Part shown: positions 1 to 8,901 of the stretch, piece after piece
Position numbering within the stretch: position 1 is the stretch's first letter
Layout: the number at the start of each line of letters is the position of its first letter
Program-made: the position numbers and the translations under genes
Notes under the pieces: generated by a model
The model's input: only the letters and a program-made list of their open reading frames with translations
Database searches by the model: none
What the model was told of the DNA's origin: nothing
DNA from: Phycisphaeraceae bacterium
GTDB lineage: Bacteria; Planctomycetota; Phycisphaerae; Phycisphaerales; UBA1924
Direction: 5' to 3'
Assembly: GCA_019636615.1 (NCBI GenBank)
Contig: JAHBXF010000002.1
Coordinates: 870,001-934,000 of the forward strand
DNA length: 64,000 bases

Positions 1-1
1 C

Positions 2-1210
2 AACGAAGTGGGCATGACCATCTTCGTGAGCGGTCTGGCGCTGATCGTTCTTGGAACGGGCCACTTCAAGCCCAGCGTTTCAGTGATGGTCGGGCAGTTG
101 TACCCGCCGGGCGATCCGCGGCGTGACGGCGCGTTCAGCATCTTTTACATGGGCATCAACGTCGGGGCCTTCATCTGCGCGTTCATCTGCGGCACGCTGG
201 GCGAGAAGGTCGGCTGGCACTGGGGCTTTGGTTCGGCCGCGGTTGGCATGATCCTGGGCTTGCTTCTCTACATCTTCGGCAGGCCGCTCTATCTCAAAGG
301 CATCGGCATGCCCCCGGCGGGGCGAGCAGGACTCGGTCTTTCGACGGCGTTCATGATCGGCAGTTGCATCATCGCGGCGGTCTTCGCGCTGCTCTACCAC
401 AACAACGCGCTGGGCGTCGTGAACTCGTACATCACACCGAAGTTCACCGCGGTCGTGGCGGGCATCGTGCTCGTTGGTGCGGTGTGGTTCGTGGCGATCC
501 AGCGTCCGGCCGACCGGGGGCCGGTGGTTTCGATCTTCATCTTCATGATGTTCAACGCGTTCTTCTGGATCGCCTTCGAGCAGGCTGGTTCGAGCATCAA
601 TATCTTCACCGAGCGCAATACCGACCGCATGATCGGGTCGTTCGAGGTGCCCGCGACGTGGTTCCAGTCGGTGAATCCGCTGATCGTCATTCTGTTCGCG
701 CCGGTCTTCGGCTTCCTGTGGACCGCCCTGGGACGCAAGAAACTCAACCCGAGCCAGCCCGTGAAGATTGGCCTGGGGCTGCTTTTCCTTGGCTTTGGCT
801 ACCTCTTCATGACATGGGCCGGCGTGTCGGCCAAAGAGGGCGCCAAGGCCGGCATGCTCCTGATCTTCCTTACCTATTTCTGGCACACCATCGGTGAACT
901 CTGTCTTTCACCCACCGGTCTCTCGTACGTGACCAAGGTGGCTCCCAAAACCTTCGTCTCGCTGCTCATGGGCATCTGGTTTGTGTCTTCGTTCATCGCC
1001 AACCTCGGCGGCGGGCTCGTCGCGGCTCAGGTCGAGAAGATCGAGCGTGGCGAACTGAAGACGCCCTGGAGTCTGGGTGGCCAGGCGGACTTCTTCTTCC
1101 TCTTCGTGGTGACCTCTGTGGGCGCGGGGCTCCTGATTCTCGTCTTCACCCCCTTGCTCAAGAAACTCATCCGCGGGCGCGAGGAGGGTATCGATCCGGA
1201 GGCGACCTGA
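2..1210 (+). CDS. POT-family (proton-coupled oligopeptide) transporter, 5' truncated
   Basis: This is the C-terminal two-thirds of a multi-pass inner-membrane carrier of the POT/PTR2 branch of the major facilitator superfamily, which imports di- and tripeptides with protons. The reading frame is open to the window edge, so the gene starts upstream. Visible signatures are the GTGHFKPSVSVMVGQLY segment near the start, which matches the family's conserved 'G-G-KP' block, and FSIFYMGINVGAF, which matches the FYxxINxG PTR2 signature. Many hydrophobic helices follow and the protein ends in a basic cytoplasmic tail. The next gene starts 21 bases later on the same strand but is functionally unrelated. 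The POT assignment is firm; the substrate is inferred from the family. Confidence 0.88.
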   Translation, partial: NEVGMTIFVSGLALIVLGTGHFKPSVSVMVGQLYPPGDPRRDGAFSIFYMGINVGAFICAFICGTLGEKVGWHWGFGSAAVGMILGLLLYIFGRPLYLKGIGMPPAGRAGLGLSTAFMIGSCIIAAVFALLYHNNALGVVNSYITPKFTAVVAGIVLVGAVWFVAIQRPADRGPVVSIFIFMMFNAFFWIAFEQAGSSINIFTERNTDRMIGSFEVPATWFQSVNPLIVILFAPVFGFLWTALGRKKLNPSQPVKIGLGLLFLGFGYLFMTWAGVSAKEGAKAGMLLIFLTYFWHTIGELCLSPTGLSYVTKVAPKTFVSLLMGIWFVSSFIANLGGGLVAAQVEKIERGELKTPWSLGGQADFFFLFVVTSVGAGLLILVFTPLLKKLIRGREEGIDPEAT

Positions 1211-1231
1211 CGGCCTGAGTGCCACAGCAAG

Positions 1232-2329
1232 ATGTTCGGCTCACACCTCTCCATCGCCGGCTCGATGGTGAACGCCCTGCACGAGGCACGGGCCCTCGGT
1301 CTGGACACCGTGCAGGTCTTCACCAAGAACCAGCAGCAATGGAACGTCAAACCCCTCGATGATGCGGTGCGGCAAGAGTGGCTCGCCGAACTCACCAGCC
1401 TCGGCTGGCATGGGAGAACCGTCAGCCACGCCTCGTACCTCATCAACCTCGCCAGCCACGACGATGCGCTGTGGGCAAAGAGCGTTGACCTGATGCAGGT
1501 GGAGATCGAGCGGTGCGAAGCGCTGGGCATCGCGTTCCTCGTCCATCACCCCGGCTCGTTCGTGGGCTGGACCCTGGATGAAGGTCTTGAACGGATCGCT
1601 GACGCGTACCGAGAACTCTTCATCCGCACTCGGGGCTTCGCGACCGTGCTGTGCCTCGAGGGCACCGCCGGGGCCGGCAGCCAGATCGGGGGGCCTTTCG
1701 AGCATCTGGCCTCGCTGCGGCGGTTGATCTGCGATCGCGTGAAAGAGCCGGGGCGTGTGGGCGTGTGCCTCGACACGTGCCACATGCACGCGGCGGGGTA
1801 CGACCTTTCCACCCGCGAACTGGCCGAGGAAGCGTTCGACACCTTCTCGCGCGTCGTAGGCATGGAACACCTGCGTGTGATGCACCTGAACGACTCGAAG
1901 GGCAAGGTCGGCAGCCACCTCGATCGTCACGAGCACATCGGCCAGGGATGGGTCGGCGGCGGCGCCAAAGCCCATGCCGGCGAGGGCACATTCTCGCAGG
2001 CCGCGCTGCGGGCGAGCGGCTTTGCCGCGGTCATCAACCACCCCCATATCCAGAGCATCCCCAAGATACTCGAAACCCCCAAAGGCACCTCGCCGGACGG
2101 GCGGGCCTGGGACAGCGTGAATCTCGAACGCCTGCGAGGATTGATCAGCGCTGCGCCGGGAAGCCTCGCGACGCCCTCACCCGCGGGCATCGCCTCAACG
2201 GCACACTCCGGGCAATCAAAGGCCCGGCCGATCGCCAAGGGCAAGAAAAAGCCGCAGACACAGGCGCGCCGCAAACCCGGGCAACAATCCGTGAAGTCCG
2301 GCCGCACGGGCAGCAAGGCCCGCGAATAA
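1232..2329 (+). CDS. nfo: Endonuclease IV with a basic C-terminal tail
   Basis: This is an AP endonuclease of the Nfo family, a TIM-barrel enzyme with three metal ions that cuts 5' of abasic sites in base-excision repair. The protein opens with FGSHLSIAGS, the family's N-terminal motif. It carries the metal-ligand segments FLVHHPGS, LCLEGTAGAGSQIGG, VCLDTCHMHAAGYD, HLNDSKGKVGSHLDRHEHIG and ETPKG. Residues from about 300 to 365 are an added low-complexity tail rich in lysine and arginine, beyond the roughly 280-residue catalytic core, which may aid DNA binding (inference). I see no clear Shine-Dalgarno site before the ATG. Confidence 0.95.
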   Translation: MFGSHLSIAGSMVNALHEARALGLDTVQVFTKNQQQWNVKPLDDAVRQEWLAELTSLGWHGRTVSHASYLINLASHDDALWAKSVDLMQVEIERCEALGIAFLVHHPGSFVGWTLDEGLERIADAYRELFIRTRGFATVLCLEGTAGAGSQIGGPFEHLASLRRLICDRVKEPGRVGVCLDTCHMHAAGYDLSTRELAEEAFDTFSRVVGMEHLRVMHLNDSKGKVGSHLDRHEHIGQGWVGGGAKAHAGEGTFSQAALRASGFAAVINHPHIQSIPKILETPKGTSPDGRAWDSVNLERLRGLISAAPGSLATPSPAGIASTAHSGQSKARPIAKGKKKPQTQARRKPGQQSVKSGRTGSKARE

Positions 2330-2338
2330 TCCGGGTGC

Positions 2339-3409
2339 ATGAAGACCCGACTCCTGTGGACAACATTAACGATCGCGCTGAGCGCCAACGTCGTCGGCTG
2401 TCAGATCTTTGACCGGCCCCGGCAGAAGCCTCAGGCCGCTCAACCAGCAGGCCCTGCGCAGATGTCCCCGGAGACCACCGGCAGGCCCCCAGCGATCACG
2501 CCCGGCGGACGGGCCACGAGGGGGAATGACGCCGGGCAGGCCAACGTGGCCCGCGGGCAGGAGTTGTCGTCGCAAGGCCAGTACGAAGCCGCGCTGCGCG
2601 AGTTTGAGCGCGCGATCGAGAGCAATCCTCGCCTCACGGTGGCGTATCTCGGCGCGGGCGATATCTACCGTCAGCGTGGCGACTACGACTCGGCCGAGAA
2701 GCGATACGCCAAAGCGGCCGAGATCGAGCCACGCAACTTTGATGCGCAGTACCTCCACGGCCTCACGCTGCAGTTGCTCAACCGCGTGAGCGAGGCCATC
2801 CGCGCGTATCTGCGGGCGCTCTCGATCAGCCCCGACGACTTCAACGCCAACCTGAACCTGGCGACGGCCTATCTGCAGGTGGGCGAGCCGGGCGAGGCGC
2901 TGGCCTATGGGCGGCGGGCGGTGCAGATTGATGGGCGGAGCGCCCCGGCGAGGACCAACCTCGGTGCTATCTACGCCGCGATGAACCGCCATGAAGAAGC
3001 CGTGGTTGAATATCAACAGGCCGCGGAACTGGCGGAACTCTCGGCGCCCCTTCTTCTCAACCTCGCCGACAGCCTGGGCAAAACGGGGCGGTTCACCGAG
3101 ATGGTGAACACCCTGCAACAACTGATCAGGACCGAACCCACCGCCGTCGCGCACGAGCGGCTCGGGTCGGGGCTGTTCCGTCTGCGGCAATACCCCGACG
3201 CGCTGGCGGCTTTCAGGAAGTCGCTCGAGATCGACCCGAACCACTACCCGGCCCTCAACGGCGTGGGTGTGTGCCTGCTCAACCAATGGGTGTGGAGCCA
3301 GGAGAAAGACACCGCCGCGCGCGACGAGGCGATCCGCTCGCTCCGCAGAAGCGTGCAACTCGAGCCACAGCAACCCAAGATCATCGAACTCCTCGGCCGC
3401 TACCGCTGA
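2339..3409 (+). CDS. TPR-repeat lipoprotein
   Basis: The 356-residue protein has a short lipoprotein signal with a lipobox ending VVGC at about residue 21, so it is probably membrane-anchored outside the cytoplasm. A proline-rich linker (to about residue 65) leads to tandem tetratricopeptide repeats across the rest. Recognisable repeat cores include GQYEAALREFERAIESNP, GDYDSAEKRYAKAAEIEP and RQYPDALAAFRKSLEIDPN. TPR arrays are scaffolds for protein contacts and no enzymatic motif is visible. It starts 9 bases after nfo ends. The partner is unknown. Confidence 0.8.
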   Translation: MKTRLLWTTLTIALSANVVGCQIFDRPRQKPQAAQPAGPAQMSPETTGRPPAITPGGRATRGNDAGQANVARGQELSSQGQYEAALREFERAIESNPRLTVAYLGAGDIYRQRGDYDSAEKRYAKAAEIEPRNFDAQYLHGLTLQLLNRVSEAIRAYLRALSISPDDFNANLNLATAYLQVGEPGEALAYGRRAVQIDGRSAPARTNLGAIYAAMNRHEEAVVEYQQAAELAELSAPLLLNLADSLGKTGRFTEMVNTLQQLIRTEPTAVAHERLGSGLFRLRQYPDALAAFRKSLEIDPNHYPALNGVGVCLLNQWVWSQEKDTAARDEAIRSLRRSVQLEPQQPKIIELLGRYR

Positions 3410-3437
3410 GCAATGCCGCACCCACACACGGACACCC

Positions 3438-3818
3438 ATGCCCGATCCGAAACTTCTCGAAGCCTTCCCGACGCCCACCGACACGCCCTTCGTGATCGAG
3501 CACGTCGCCGACGAGTTCACCTCGGTCTGCCCCAAGACCGGCCACCCGGACTTCGGCGTGATCACCGTGCGTTTCGAGCCACGCCCCGCCTCGGCCGGCG
3601 GCACGTGTGTCGAACTCAAAAGCCTGAAACTCTACTTCCAGTCATTCCGGCAGGAAGGCATCTACTACGAAGCGGTGACCAACCGCATCCGGGATGATCT
3701 CGCGGCCCTCATGGACCCCGCGTGGCTTCTCGTCCGCACCGAGTGGCGAGGGCGCGGCGGAATCCGCTCGGTCATCCGCGCGGCGCGCGGGCCGGTGCCC
3801 GGCGCATGGGCTGTATGA
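3438..3818 (+). CDS. queF: NADPH-dependent 7-cyano-7-deazaguanine reductase
   Basis: QueF reduces preQ0 to preQ1 in the queuosine tRNA-modification pathway. The 126-residue product is the short, single-domain type. It has the catalytic stretch FTSVCPKTGHPDFG, with the thioimide-forming cysteine and the partner aspartate, and the NADPH-binding signature ELKSLKLY. The usual FHE triad is represented by YYE in GIYYEAV. The ATG at 3438 gives the expected N-terminus for the short type; the frame stays open further upstream but that sequence has no family similarity. No other queuosine gene lies nearby. Confidence 0.93.
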   Translation: MPDPKLLEAFPTPTDTPFVIEHVADEFTSVCPKTGHPDFGVITVRFEPRPASAGGTCVELKSLKLYFQSFRQEGIYYEAVTNRIRDDLAALMDPAWLLVRTEWRGRGGIRSVIRAARGPVPGAWAV

Positions 3819-3855
3819 CCAACCCTGCACCATGGCGCGCCCGCGCCGGACTTGC

Positions 3856-3861
3856 TATCCT
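3856..3861 (+). promoter_or_regulatory. Candidate extended -10 box upstream of the YhaM-like gene
   Basis: TATCCT preceded by TTGC gives an extended -10 pattern (TGnTATCCT). It lies about 65 bases before the ATG at 3927, in the short gap after queF. A similar TTGCTACCAT element precedes frr. No good -35 hexamer is visible. Confidence 0.4.
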
Positions 3862-3926
3862 TTGAAAACAAGCGTGGCGGGCATTCGTTCCCGCCGCCTC
3901 GTGGGGCACATCCAGAAAGAGCCTTC

Positions 3927-4979
3927 ATGTCAAGCACGATCAACGGGCGCTCAGGCGCTTCATCAGGCACTTCCGCCGGTTCACGCAAGTTCATCGCCGA
4001 GATGACCGCCAGCGAGCGTGTGACGGGGCTCTTCTCCATCTCGAACGCGCAGTTGGGCCGTACGCGGCAGGACAAGCCCTTCCTGAAGTGCATCGTCGGC
4101 GACCGAACCGGCGAACTGCCCGCTCGCATGTGGTCGATCGATGAATCCACGTTCCGCGCGCTGCCGACAGACGGCTTCGCCGTGATCGAAGGGGAGACCC
4201 AGCCGTACCAGGGCGAACTGCAGTTGATCATCCACACGATCAACCCCGCAGACCCAACCACCGAGGAGATGCGCGATCTCCTGCCGTGCGCAAAGCGCCC
4301 GGCCGACGAGATGTTCGCCGAGTTGCTCACGCTGCTCGACACCGTGCAACACCCGGCGATGAAGGCGCTCGTGGCCCTCTACCTCGAAGACAAGTTCCTC
4401 ATGGACGCGTTCAAGCAGGCCCCCGCCGCCAAGAGCATGCACCACGCCTATCTCGGCGGCCTGCTCGAGCACACGCTGACACTCGTTCAACTCGCCAACC
4501 TTGTCTGCCCTCTCTACCCGAAGATCAACCGCGACATCGTGGTGGTCGGCCTCTTCCTGCATGATCTGGGCAAAACCCGCGAACTGGTCTACGACAGGGC
4601 CTTCGGCTACTCCGATCGCGGCGAACTCATCGGCCACCTGGTGGAGGGCGCCATCATGCTCCACGACAAGAGCCACCAACTGATGCGAGAGCGTGGTGTG
4701 CGGCTTCCCCCCGGGGCCCTCACCGTGCTCCAGCACATCATCATTTCCCACCACGGCGTGCCCGAGTTCGGCGCGGCCAAGGTTCCCGCGACGCCCGAGG
4801 CGCTCCTTGTCGCCCAACTCGACAACCTTGACGCTAAAACCACGATGGCGCTCGCCGCGGCCAGGCCCGACAGGGCCAGCGCCTTCGCCAGCGGCGGCAA
4901 CTTCACCGAGCGCAACTGGGCCCTGGATACCAAACTCTTCCGCCCCGACGTCCTGGCAGAAAAACCCGCCGGAGCCTGA
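3927..4979 (+). CDS. OB-fold/HD-domain 3'-5' exoribonuclease, YhaM-like
   Basis: The 350-residue protein combines an N-terminal OB-fold nucleic-acid-binding domain (about residues 25-110, including LGRTRQDKPFLKCIVGDRTG) with a metal-dependent HD phosphohydrolase domain. HD ligands are visible in SMHHAYLGGLLEHT at about residue 171 and FLHDLGKT at about 210. This is the architecture of Bacillus YhaM, a 3'-5' exoribonuclease. The ATG at 3927 is chosen because AGAAAGAG precedes it and because upstream codons do not look coding. Activity on RNA versus DNA is inferred from the family. Confidence 0.85.
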   Translation: MSSTINGRSGASSGTSAGSRKFIAEMTASERVTGLFSISNAQLGRTRQDKPFLKCIVGDRTGELPARMWSIDESTFRALPTDGFAVIEGETQPYQGELQLIIHTINPADPTTEEMRDLLPCAKRPADEMFAELLTLLDTVQHPAMKALVALYLEDKFLMDAFKQAPAAKSMHHAYLGGLLEHTLTLVQLANLVCPLYPKINRDIVVVGLFLHDLGKTRELVYDRAFGYSDRGELIGHLVEGAIMLHDKSHQLMRERGVRLPPGALTVLQHIIISHHGVPEFGAAKVPATPEALLVAQLDNLDAKTTMALAAARPDRASAFASGGNFTERNWALDTKLFRPDVLAEKPAGA

Positions 4980-5012
4980 CGGCGCGACGAACCGGCCCAC
5001 CCTCCGCCCCAC

Positions 5013-5018
5013 TACAGT
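5013..5018 (+). promoter_or_regulatory. Candidate -10 box (TACAGT) for a leaderless LON-domain mRNA
   Basis: TACAGT ends five bases before the GTG at 5024. No Shine-Dalgarno sequence lies between them. It is one of the TANNNT boxes discussed in the findings. Confidence 0.4.
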
Positions 5019-5023
5019 TGAGT

Positions 5024-5737
5024 GTGAGCGAAGAGTCGGCCATCCAGGTGAACTTCGGCAGGGCTCTCCCGCTCTTCCCGCTGGATGCGCCCGTGCTGCT
5101 GCCGCAGCAGGTGCTGCCCCTGCACATCTTTGAGCCACGCTATCGGCAGATGATCGAACACGCGCTGGACAGCGCGGGACAGATCGCCATGGCGGTTTTC
5201 GCCGGCGATGCGTGGAAGGCGCAGTACCACGGCCGCCCGCCGCTGCGCAAGGCGGTTTGCGTCGGGCACATCCTGCAGCACGAACGGCTTCACGACGGCC
5301 GGTACAACGTGCTTCTCCAGGGCGTCTGCCGCGCTCGAATCGTGCGGGAGTTATCCCCTGACGAACTCGACGGCAAGTTGTACCGGGCTGCGCAGATGGA
5401 GCCTGTGGGGCTTGAGCCATCCGATCCCGAGGCCCTCGGCCGCGCGAGACAGCGGATCGGTGAAATGCTCTCTGAGGCACCGCTGAACAGGCTGACCGTC
5501 GCCGAGCCGATCCTGGAATGGATCAACAACGACGACATCCCCGCGGGTGCATTGCTGGAACTGGTTTCTTTCGCGGTGGTGAACGAGCCCCTGTTGAAGT
5601 ACCGCCTGCTCGCCGAGGGCAACGCTCAGACCCGGGCGCAGATCATTCTGGGCGAGTTGTCGCACCTGACGCGGCTCGCCAGACTGGCCGCGGCGCAGCA
5701 CCCCGAAGATTGGCCGAAGGGATGCAGTTGGAACTGA
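5024..5737 (+). CDS. LON substrate-binding-domain protein
   Basis: This stand-alone protein of about 237 residues corresponds to the N-terminal substrate-recognition domain of Lon protease, without ATPase or protease domains. The hallmark is LPLFPLDAPVLLPQQVLPLH followed by IFEPRYRQMI. Such LON-only proteins are widespread and poorly characterised; a role in protein quality control is only inferred. TTG at 5018 is an alternative start in the same frame. GTG 5024 is preferred because a TANNNT box ends five bases before it. Confidence 0.82.
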   Translation: MSEESAIQVNFGRALPLFPLDAPVLLPQQVLPLHIFEPRYRQMIEHALDSAGQIAMAVFAGDAWKAQYHGRPPLRKAVCVGHILQHERLHDGRYNVLLQGVCRARIVRELSPDELDGKLYRAAQMEPVGLEPSDPEALGRARQRIGEMLSEAPLNRLTVAEPILEWINNDDIPAGALLELVSFAVVNEPLLKYRLLAEGNAQTRAQIILGELSHLTRLARLAAAQHPEDWPKGCSWN

Positions 5738-5816
5738 CGCCCGATAACTACTTCGTGACGCCGTCGCTGTTTCGGAAAACCGAAGAAACGGGAACACGCC
5801 GCAAGTTAGTGCGTCT

Positions 5817-5822
5817 TATACT
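5817..5822 (+). promoter_or_regulatory. Candidate -10 box (TATACT) for the glycine-zipper lipoprotein
   Basis: TATACT matches five of six positions of the sigma70 -10 consensus. It lies about 60 bases before the ATG at 5882, in the gap after the LON-domain gene. A -35 element is not evident. Confidence 0.4.
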
Positions 5823-5881
5823 TTGCGGCACCGTAGCCCGGGCCCCGTTCGCCCGATGACCCAGTGCCCAGGAGAACTGTC

Positions 5882-6157
5882 ATGCGAACTTCGACCACTC
5901 GCGGCCACTCACCCTCACCCCTGATCTCCCGTGGCCTGCTCCCTCTGCTCGCGGCGGGGATTTTCTCTTTCGCCGCCACCGGCTGCAACAACGCTGTTCA
6001 GGGCGGAGCCAGCGGCGCGGCCCTGGGCGCGCTGGCGGGCATGGGCCTGGGCAGCCTCTCGGGCAATATGGGCAAGGGCGCCGCAGCGGGCGCGATCATC
6101 GGCGGCCTTGGCGGCGCCATTCTGGGCGACCAGAACCGTCGCAACGCCGGCCACTGA
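5882..6157 (+). CDS. Small glycine-zipper lipoprotein
   Basis: This is a 91-residue exported protein. A signal sequence ends in a lipobox-like AATGC at about residue 35. The mature part is almost entirely Gly/Ala with GxxxG spacing (ALGALAGMGLGS, GAAAGAIIGGLGGAILGD), the glycine-zipper pattern of small outer-membrane proteins such as SlyB/OsmB-like families. It ends with a short polar QNRRNAGH tail. AGGAG sits seven bases before the ATG, which fixes the start. Its role is unknown, probably envelope structure or stress. Confidence 0.75.
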   Translation: MRTSTTRGHSPSPLISRGLLPLLAAGIFSFAATGCNNAVQGGASGAALGALAGMGLGSLSGNMGKGAAAGAIIGGLGGAILGDQNRRNAGH

Positions 6158-6254
6158 ACAACGTCTGTGGCCACTTCTCCCGGCGCATCGCTTGGGGCCT
6201 CACCCCCTGCCGCGTGCTGCCAGCCATGCGCTGACCTTCCTCCACCCCTGTCAT

Positions 6255-6611
6255 TCAGGTGGAGTGGTCGTTCATGATGTGGTCTTCGCCGTGAGCGTTG
6301 GCGAGCACCCAAGCCGCGGCCGGGCTGATTGACTTTTCAGCGGCATAGGCCCGCAGTATTCTCGCCTGCTCCGGGTCGCACCGGCCCCGGCTGAGGATCA
6401 GTTTCCATGCCGCCTCGCTCGGATGTTGCGCACTCGAGGTTCGCTGGCGAAGATGCCGGCATACCACCAGGAGCGAGAGAACGATCGCGAGCACCAGCGC
6501 GGCGGCTTCCCCGAGGGAGAACCCTCCCTCGCTGCCCGGGGCGGGTTCACCCTGAGCAGATGCGCCCACGAGTTCTACCGGGGTCAAGGGTCGATCGATC
6601 TGAGCGTTCAT
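6255..6611 (-). CDS. Small single-span membrane protein, unknown
   Basis: The 118-residue product has one strong hydrophobic segment (AAALVLAIVLSLLVVC, about residues 36-51) and a polar C-terminal half. Its ATG overlaps the stop of the upstream HEAT-like gene as ATGA, so the two are translationally coupled. The N-terminal 34 residues are polar, suggesting an N-in anchor. I do not recognise a family. It may tether or regulate the HEAT-like partner. Confidence 0.65.
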   Translation of the reverse strand: MNAQIDRPLTPVELVGASAQGEPAPGSEGGFSLGEAAALVLAIVLSLLVVCRHLRQRTSSAQHPSEAAWKLILSRGRCDPEQARILRAYAAEKSISPAAAWVLANAHGEDHIMNDHST

Positions 6612-8890
6612 GCCACGGCCTTTGCGAAAGGGCCCGCAGAGGCGAGCGCGGCACGTTGGGAGTCTCCTCCGCCCGCTTGATGCACCCCCACCATGATCGC
6701 AGCCTGAATGGCCGAGGCGATGCGCGCACGCGGCGCGGGGTGCGACTCTTCGCGGATGGCGTCGATCAGCGAGTTGTACACCGTCACCGCGAGTTTGGGC
6801 TCTTTGACGCCCGAGATTGACAGAAGCCGCTCTGCAACCCATCCGCCCGCGGCCCGTGCATACAGGCTCGGTGATGCGAGCAGCGCGCCAAGTTCATCGA
6901 GCCGGCGACGCTGATCGAAGCCCGCCGCCAACCCCACCCGGATGAGATTGGCTCGCACCCTGTGCGACGGGTCTTCGCGGAGGCTGATCAAGAGTGGCCA
7001 AGCCTCGTTCCAACGCACCGAGCGTCGGCCGGCAGCCTCGACCGCGTTGGCTCGCACGCGCGGCTCGCTGTGCGAGAGGGCCGCCGAAATGGCGCTCCGG
7101 GTTTGTATGCCGGGAAGAGATCCCAACGCGCTGACCGCGATGGCCACGGCACGAGGGTTGACGCTGCCATGCACCACCTGACAGAGTTCTTCGATACACT
7201 GCGCCGCCTTGCCAGACCTCTTGATCGCCAGCAGTAATTCGCACGGGTCCGGAGTCGTCACAACCTGTCGGCGGGCTTCTTCGAGCCCGCCTGAAGACTG
7301 AATGCGCCTGATGAATCTGCCGGTCTCGAGGATGCTGCCGGGCACGCAGAGGCCGAGTTCCCGCCGCGCTGCGTGACGAACATCATCATGGCAGATGTTT
7401 GCGAGGCGGCGCAGTTCATCCGTGCGGTGCGGCGACATGGCCGCTCTGGCGGGGTGCAACGCACCGGCCGCGGACCAGCGGAGGTACGCCGCCCGCGAAA
7501 CCCTGGGCGAGGGATCAAAGAGCGACTCGCGGGCCGGGGATGGGTCGCGGACGGCGAGTGCCAGCCTTACCTCCTCGAGCGTGTGGGTCGCCAGGTCTGC
7601 GCGAACCTTCGCGGCATGCCCCGCGGCCACCCCTCCGGGAGAGATCTGCATCGCGAGCGCCCTGCCTTGCTGAGCGTCAAGCGATGCGACCTCGGCCGGC
7701 GTCGGCAGCGCCCACGGCGCCTGCGCAACTACGCGGCCGCGCTGTTTGGGAATGCCGCGTGATGTGCCCTTGCTCAGCGCGGCGGCTCGGAGAGGCCGCA
7801 GGCACAGGTGCCAGCGTGAGAGCGACGCGTGCAACGCCCCCGGGCTTCTCGCCGTTGAAAGCCGGTGGATCGCGGCGGCGCTGTATCGCTCGCTGGCGAG
7901 CCACTGCACGGCGCGGCACGCGAAGAAATCACATCGCGCTGATCGCAGCGAGACTCTCGCCGCGGCCAACGCCTCATCGTCGAGCGAGTCCAGCCAATCA
8001 CGCACCGGTCGCGTGTGATCCTGCACAGCGTGAGCAAACTCGCCGGCGCCGAGCAAGGCTCGGGCGCTGAGGATGGCGCCCGAGAGCGTGCCGCGGCTTC
8101 GATGAACGCCGAAGTTGGCGGCCGCGTCGAGAAGCACTCCCGCTGCTTCATCGAGTTGCTCGGGTGTGCAGCCGAAGGTGGCGTTCGTCAGGCCGCTCGC
8201 CGCGAGGGAGACCCGGGCCAGACGCCGCTCAGCGGTTGACACCACTTCTGGATCAGGGTCTGCCAGCAGCAGGGCCGAGTGCTCCGCGCCGCAGAGGGGA
8301 GAGATGAAGGCCGCGACATCGGCCCCGAGCATGCGCCGCCGAGGGTCAGGTGAGAGTCGCTCGTGACCGCACCGCGTGATCAGTTTGTCTTGCAGGAGCG
8401 CCACGAGCGCGTGCCGCTGATCGTGCGGAATCTGCCTCCAGGACTCGAACACCACACCGGCCGCTAGATCGAGTGATTCTGCCGTGCGTTTGAATGCACG
8501 CGCGCGGAGTATGGGCACCGACCAAAGCCCGCGCGACCAACGCGACGGCCGCGCGATGGCCGCGCCCGAAAGCGTGATGTCTTGAACACACCCGATCAGG
8601 TGATTCGCGATGCTGCGCGCCGTGGTGGTGTCGGCGTGCGCAAGCGCCTCGCCAAGAACGTGCAGGGCAACACGTGCCGGCAGTCGGCGGAGCAGGTCGA
8701 GCGGGGAATGGCCGGGTTCAGATGTCACTCGTCGAAGAAGAGGATCGGTCTTTGGGCCCCAGCCGTGTGGAAGGTTGGGGTCTGCGATGTCGACCCGGAC
8801 CGGGCACCGGGCAGGCGAGTTATCGGAACACTCGGCACGGCTTTGGCGCGCCTGGAACTGGCGATCGCGCCTTTCTTGTACGAGTCTCAT
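6608..8890 (-). CDS. HEAT-like helical-repeat protein, unknown
   Basis: This large protein (760 residues from the farthest ATG) is made of short alternating helices rich in Ala, Leu and Arg. Repeat-like units such as LSHSEPRVRANAVEAAGRR and LREDPSHRVRANLIRVGLAA are typical HEAT repeats. No signal peptide or catalytic motif is visible. The start is uncertain: the ATG at 8890 lies only 11 bases from the divergent gene at 8902, and a GTG at 8728 in the same frame would leave room for promoters. It is coupled by ATGA overlap to the small membrane protein downstream. It is a scaffold of unknown purpose. Confidence 0.7.
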   Translation of the reverse strand: MRLVQERRDRQFQARQSRAECSDNSPARCPVRVDIADPNLPHGWGPKTDPLLRRVTSEPGHSPLDLLRRLPARVALHVLGEALAHADTTTARSIANHLIGCVQDITLSGAAIARPSRWSRGLWSVPILRARAFKRTAESLDLAAGVVFESWRQIPHDQRHALVALLQDKLITRCGHERLSPDPRRRMLGADVAAFISPLCGAEHSALLLADPDPEVVSTAERRLARVSLAASGLTNATFGCTPEQLDEAAGVLLDAAANFGVHRSRGTLSGAILSARALLGAGEFAHAVQDHTRPVRDWLDSLDDEALAAARVSLRSARCDFFACRAVQWLASERYSAAAIHRLSTARSPGALHASLSRWHLCLRPLRAAALSKGTSRGIPKQRGRVVAQAPWALPTPAEVASLDAQQGRALAMQISPGGVAAGHAAKVRADLATHTLEEVRLALAVRDPSPARESLFDPSPRVSRAAYLRWSAAGALHPARAAMSPHRTDELRRLANICHDDVRHAARRELGLCVPGSILETGRFIRRIQSSGGLEEARRQVVTTPDPCELLLAIKRSGKAAQCIEELCQVVHGSVNPRAVAIAVSALGSLPGIQTRSAISAALSHSEPRVRANAVEAAGRRSVRWNEAWPLLISLREDPSHRVRANLIRVGLAAGFDQRRRLDELGALLASPSLYARAAGGWVAERLLSISGVKEPKLAVTVYNSLIDAIREESHPAPRARIASAIQAAIMVGVHQAGGGDSQRAALASAGPFAKAVA

Positions 8891-8901
8891 GGATCGCGAT
8901 C

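Noticed and set aside
2366-3619. Minus-strand frame opposite the TPR lipoprotein and queF
   Set aside because: It crosses two well-supported genes and shows no family features.
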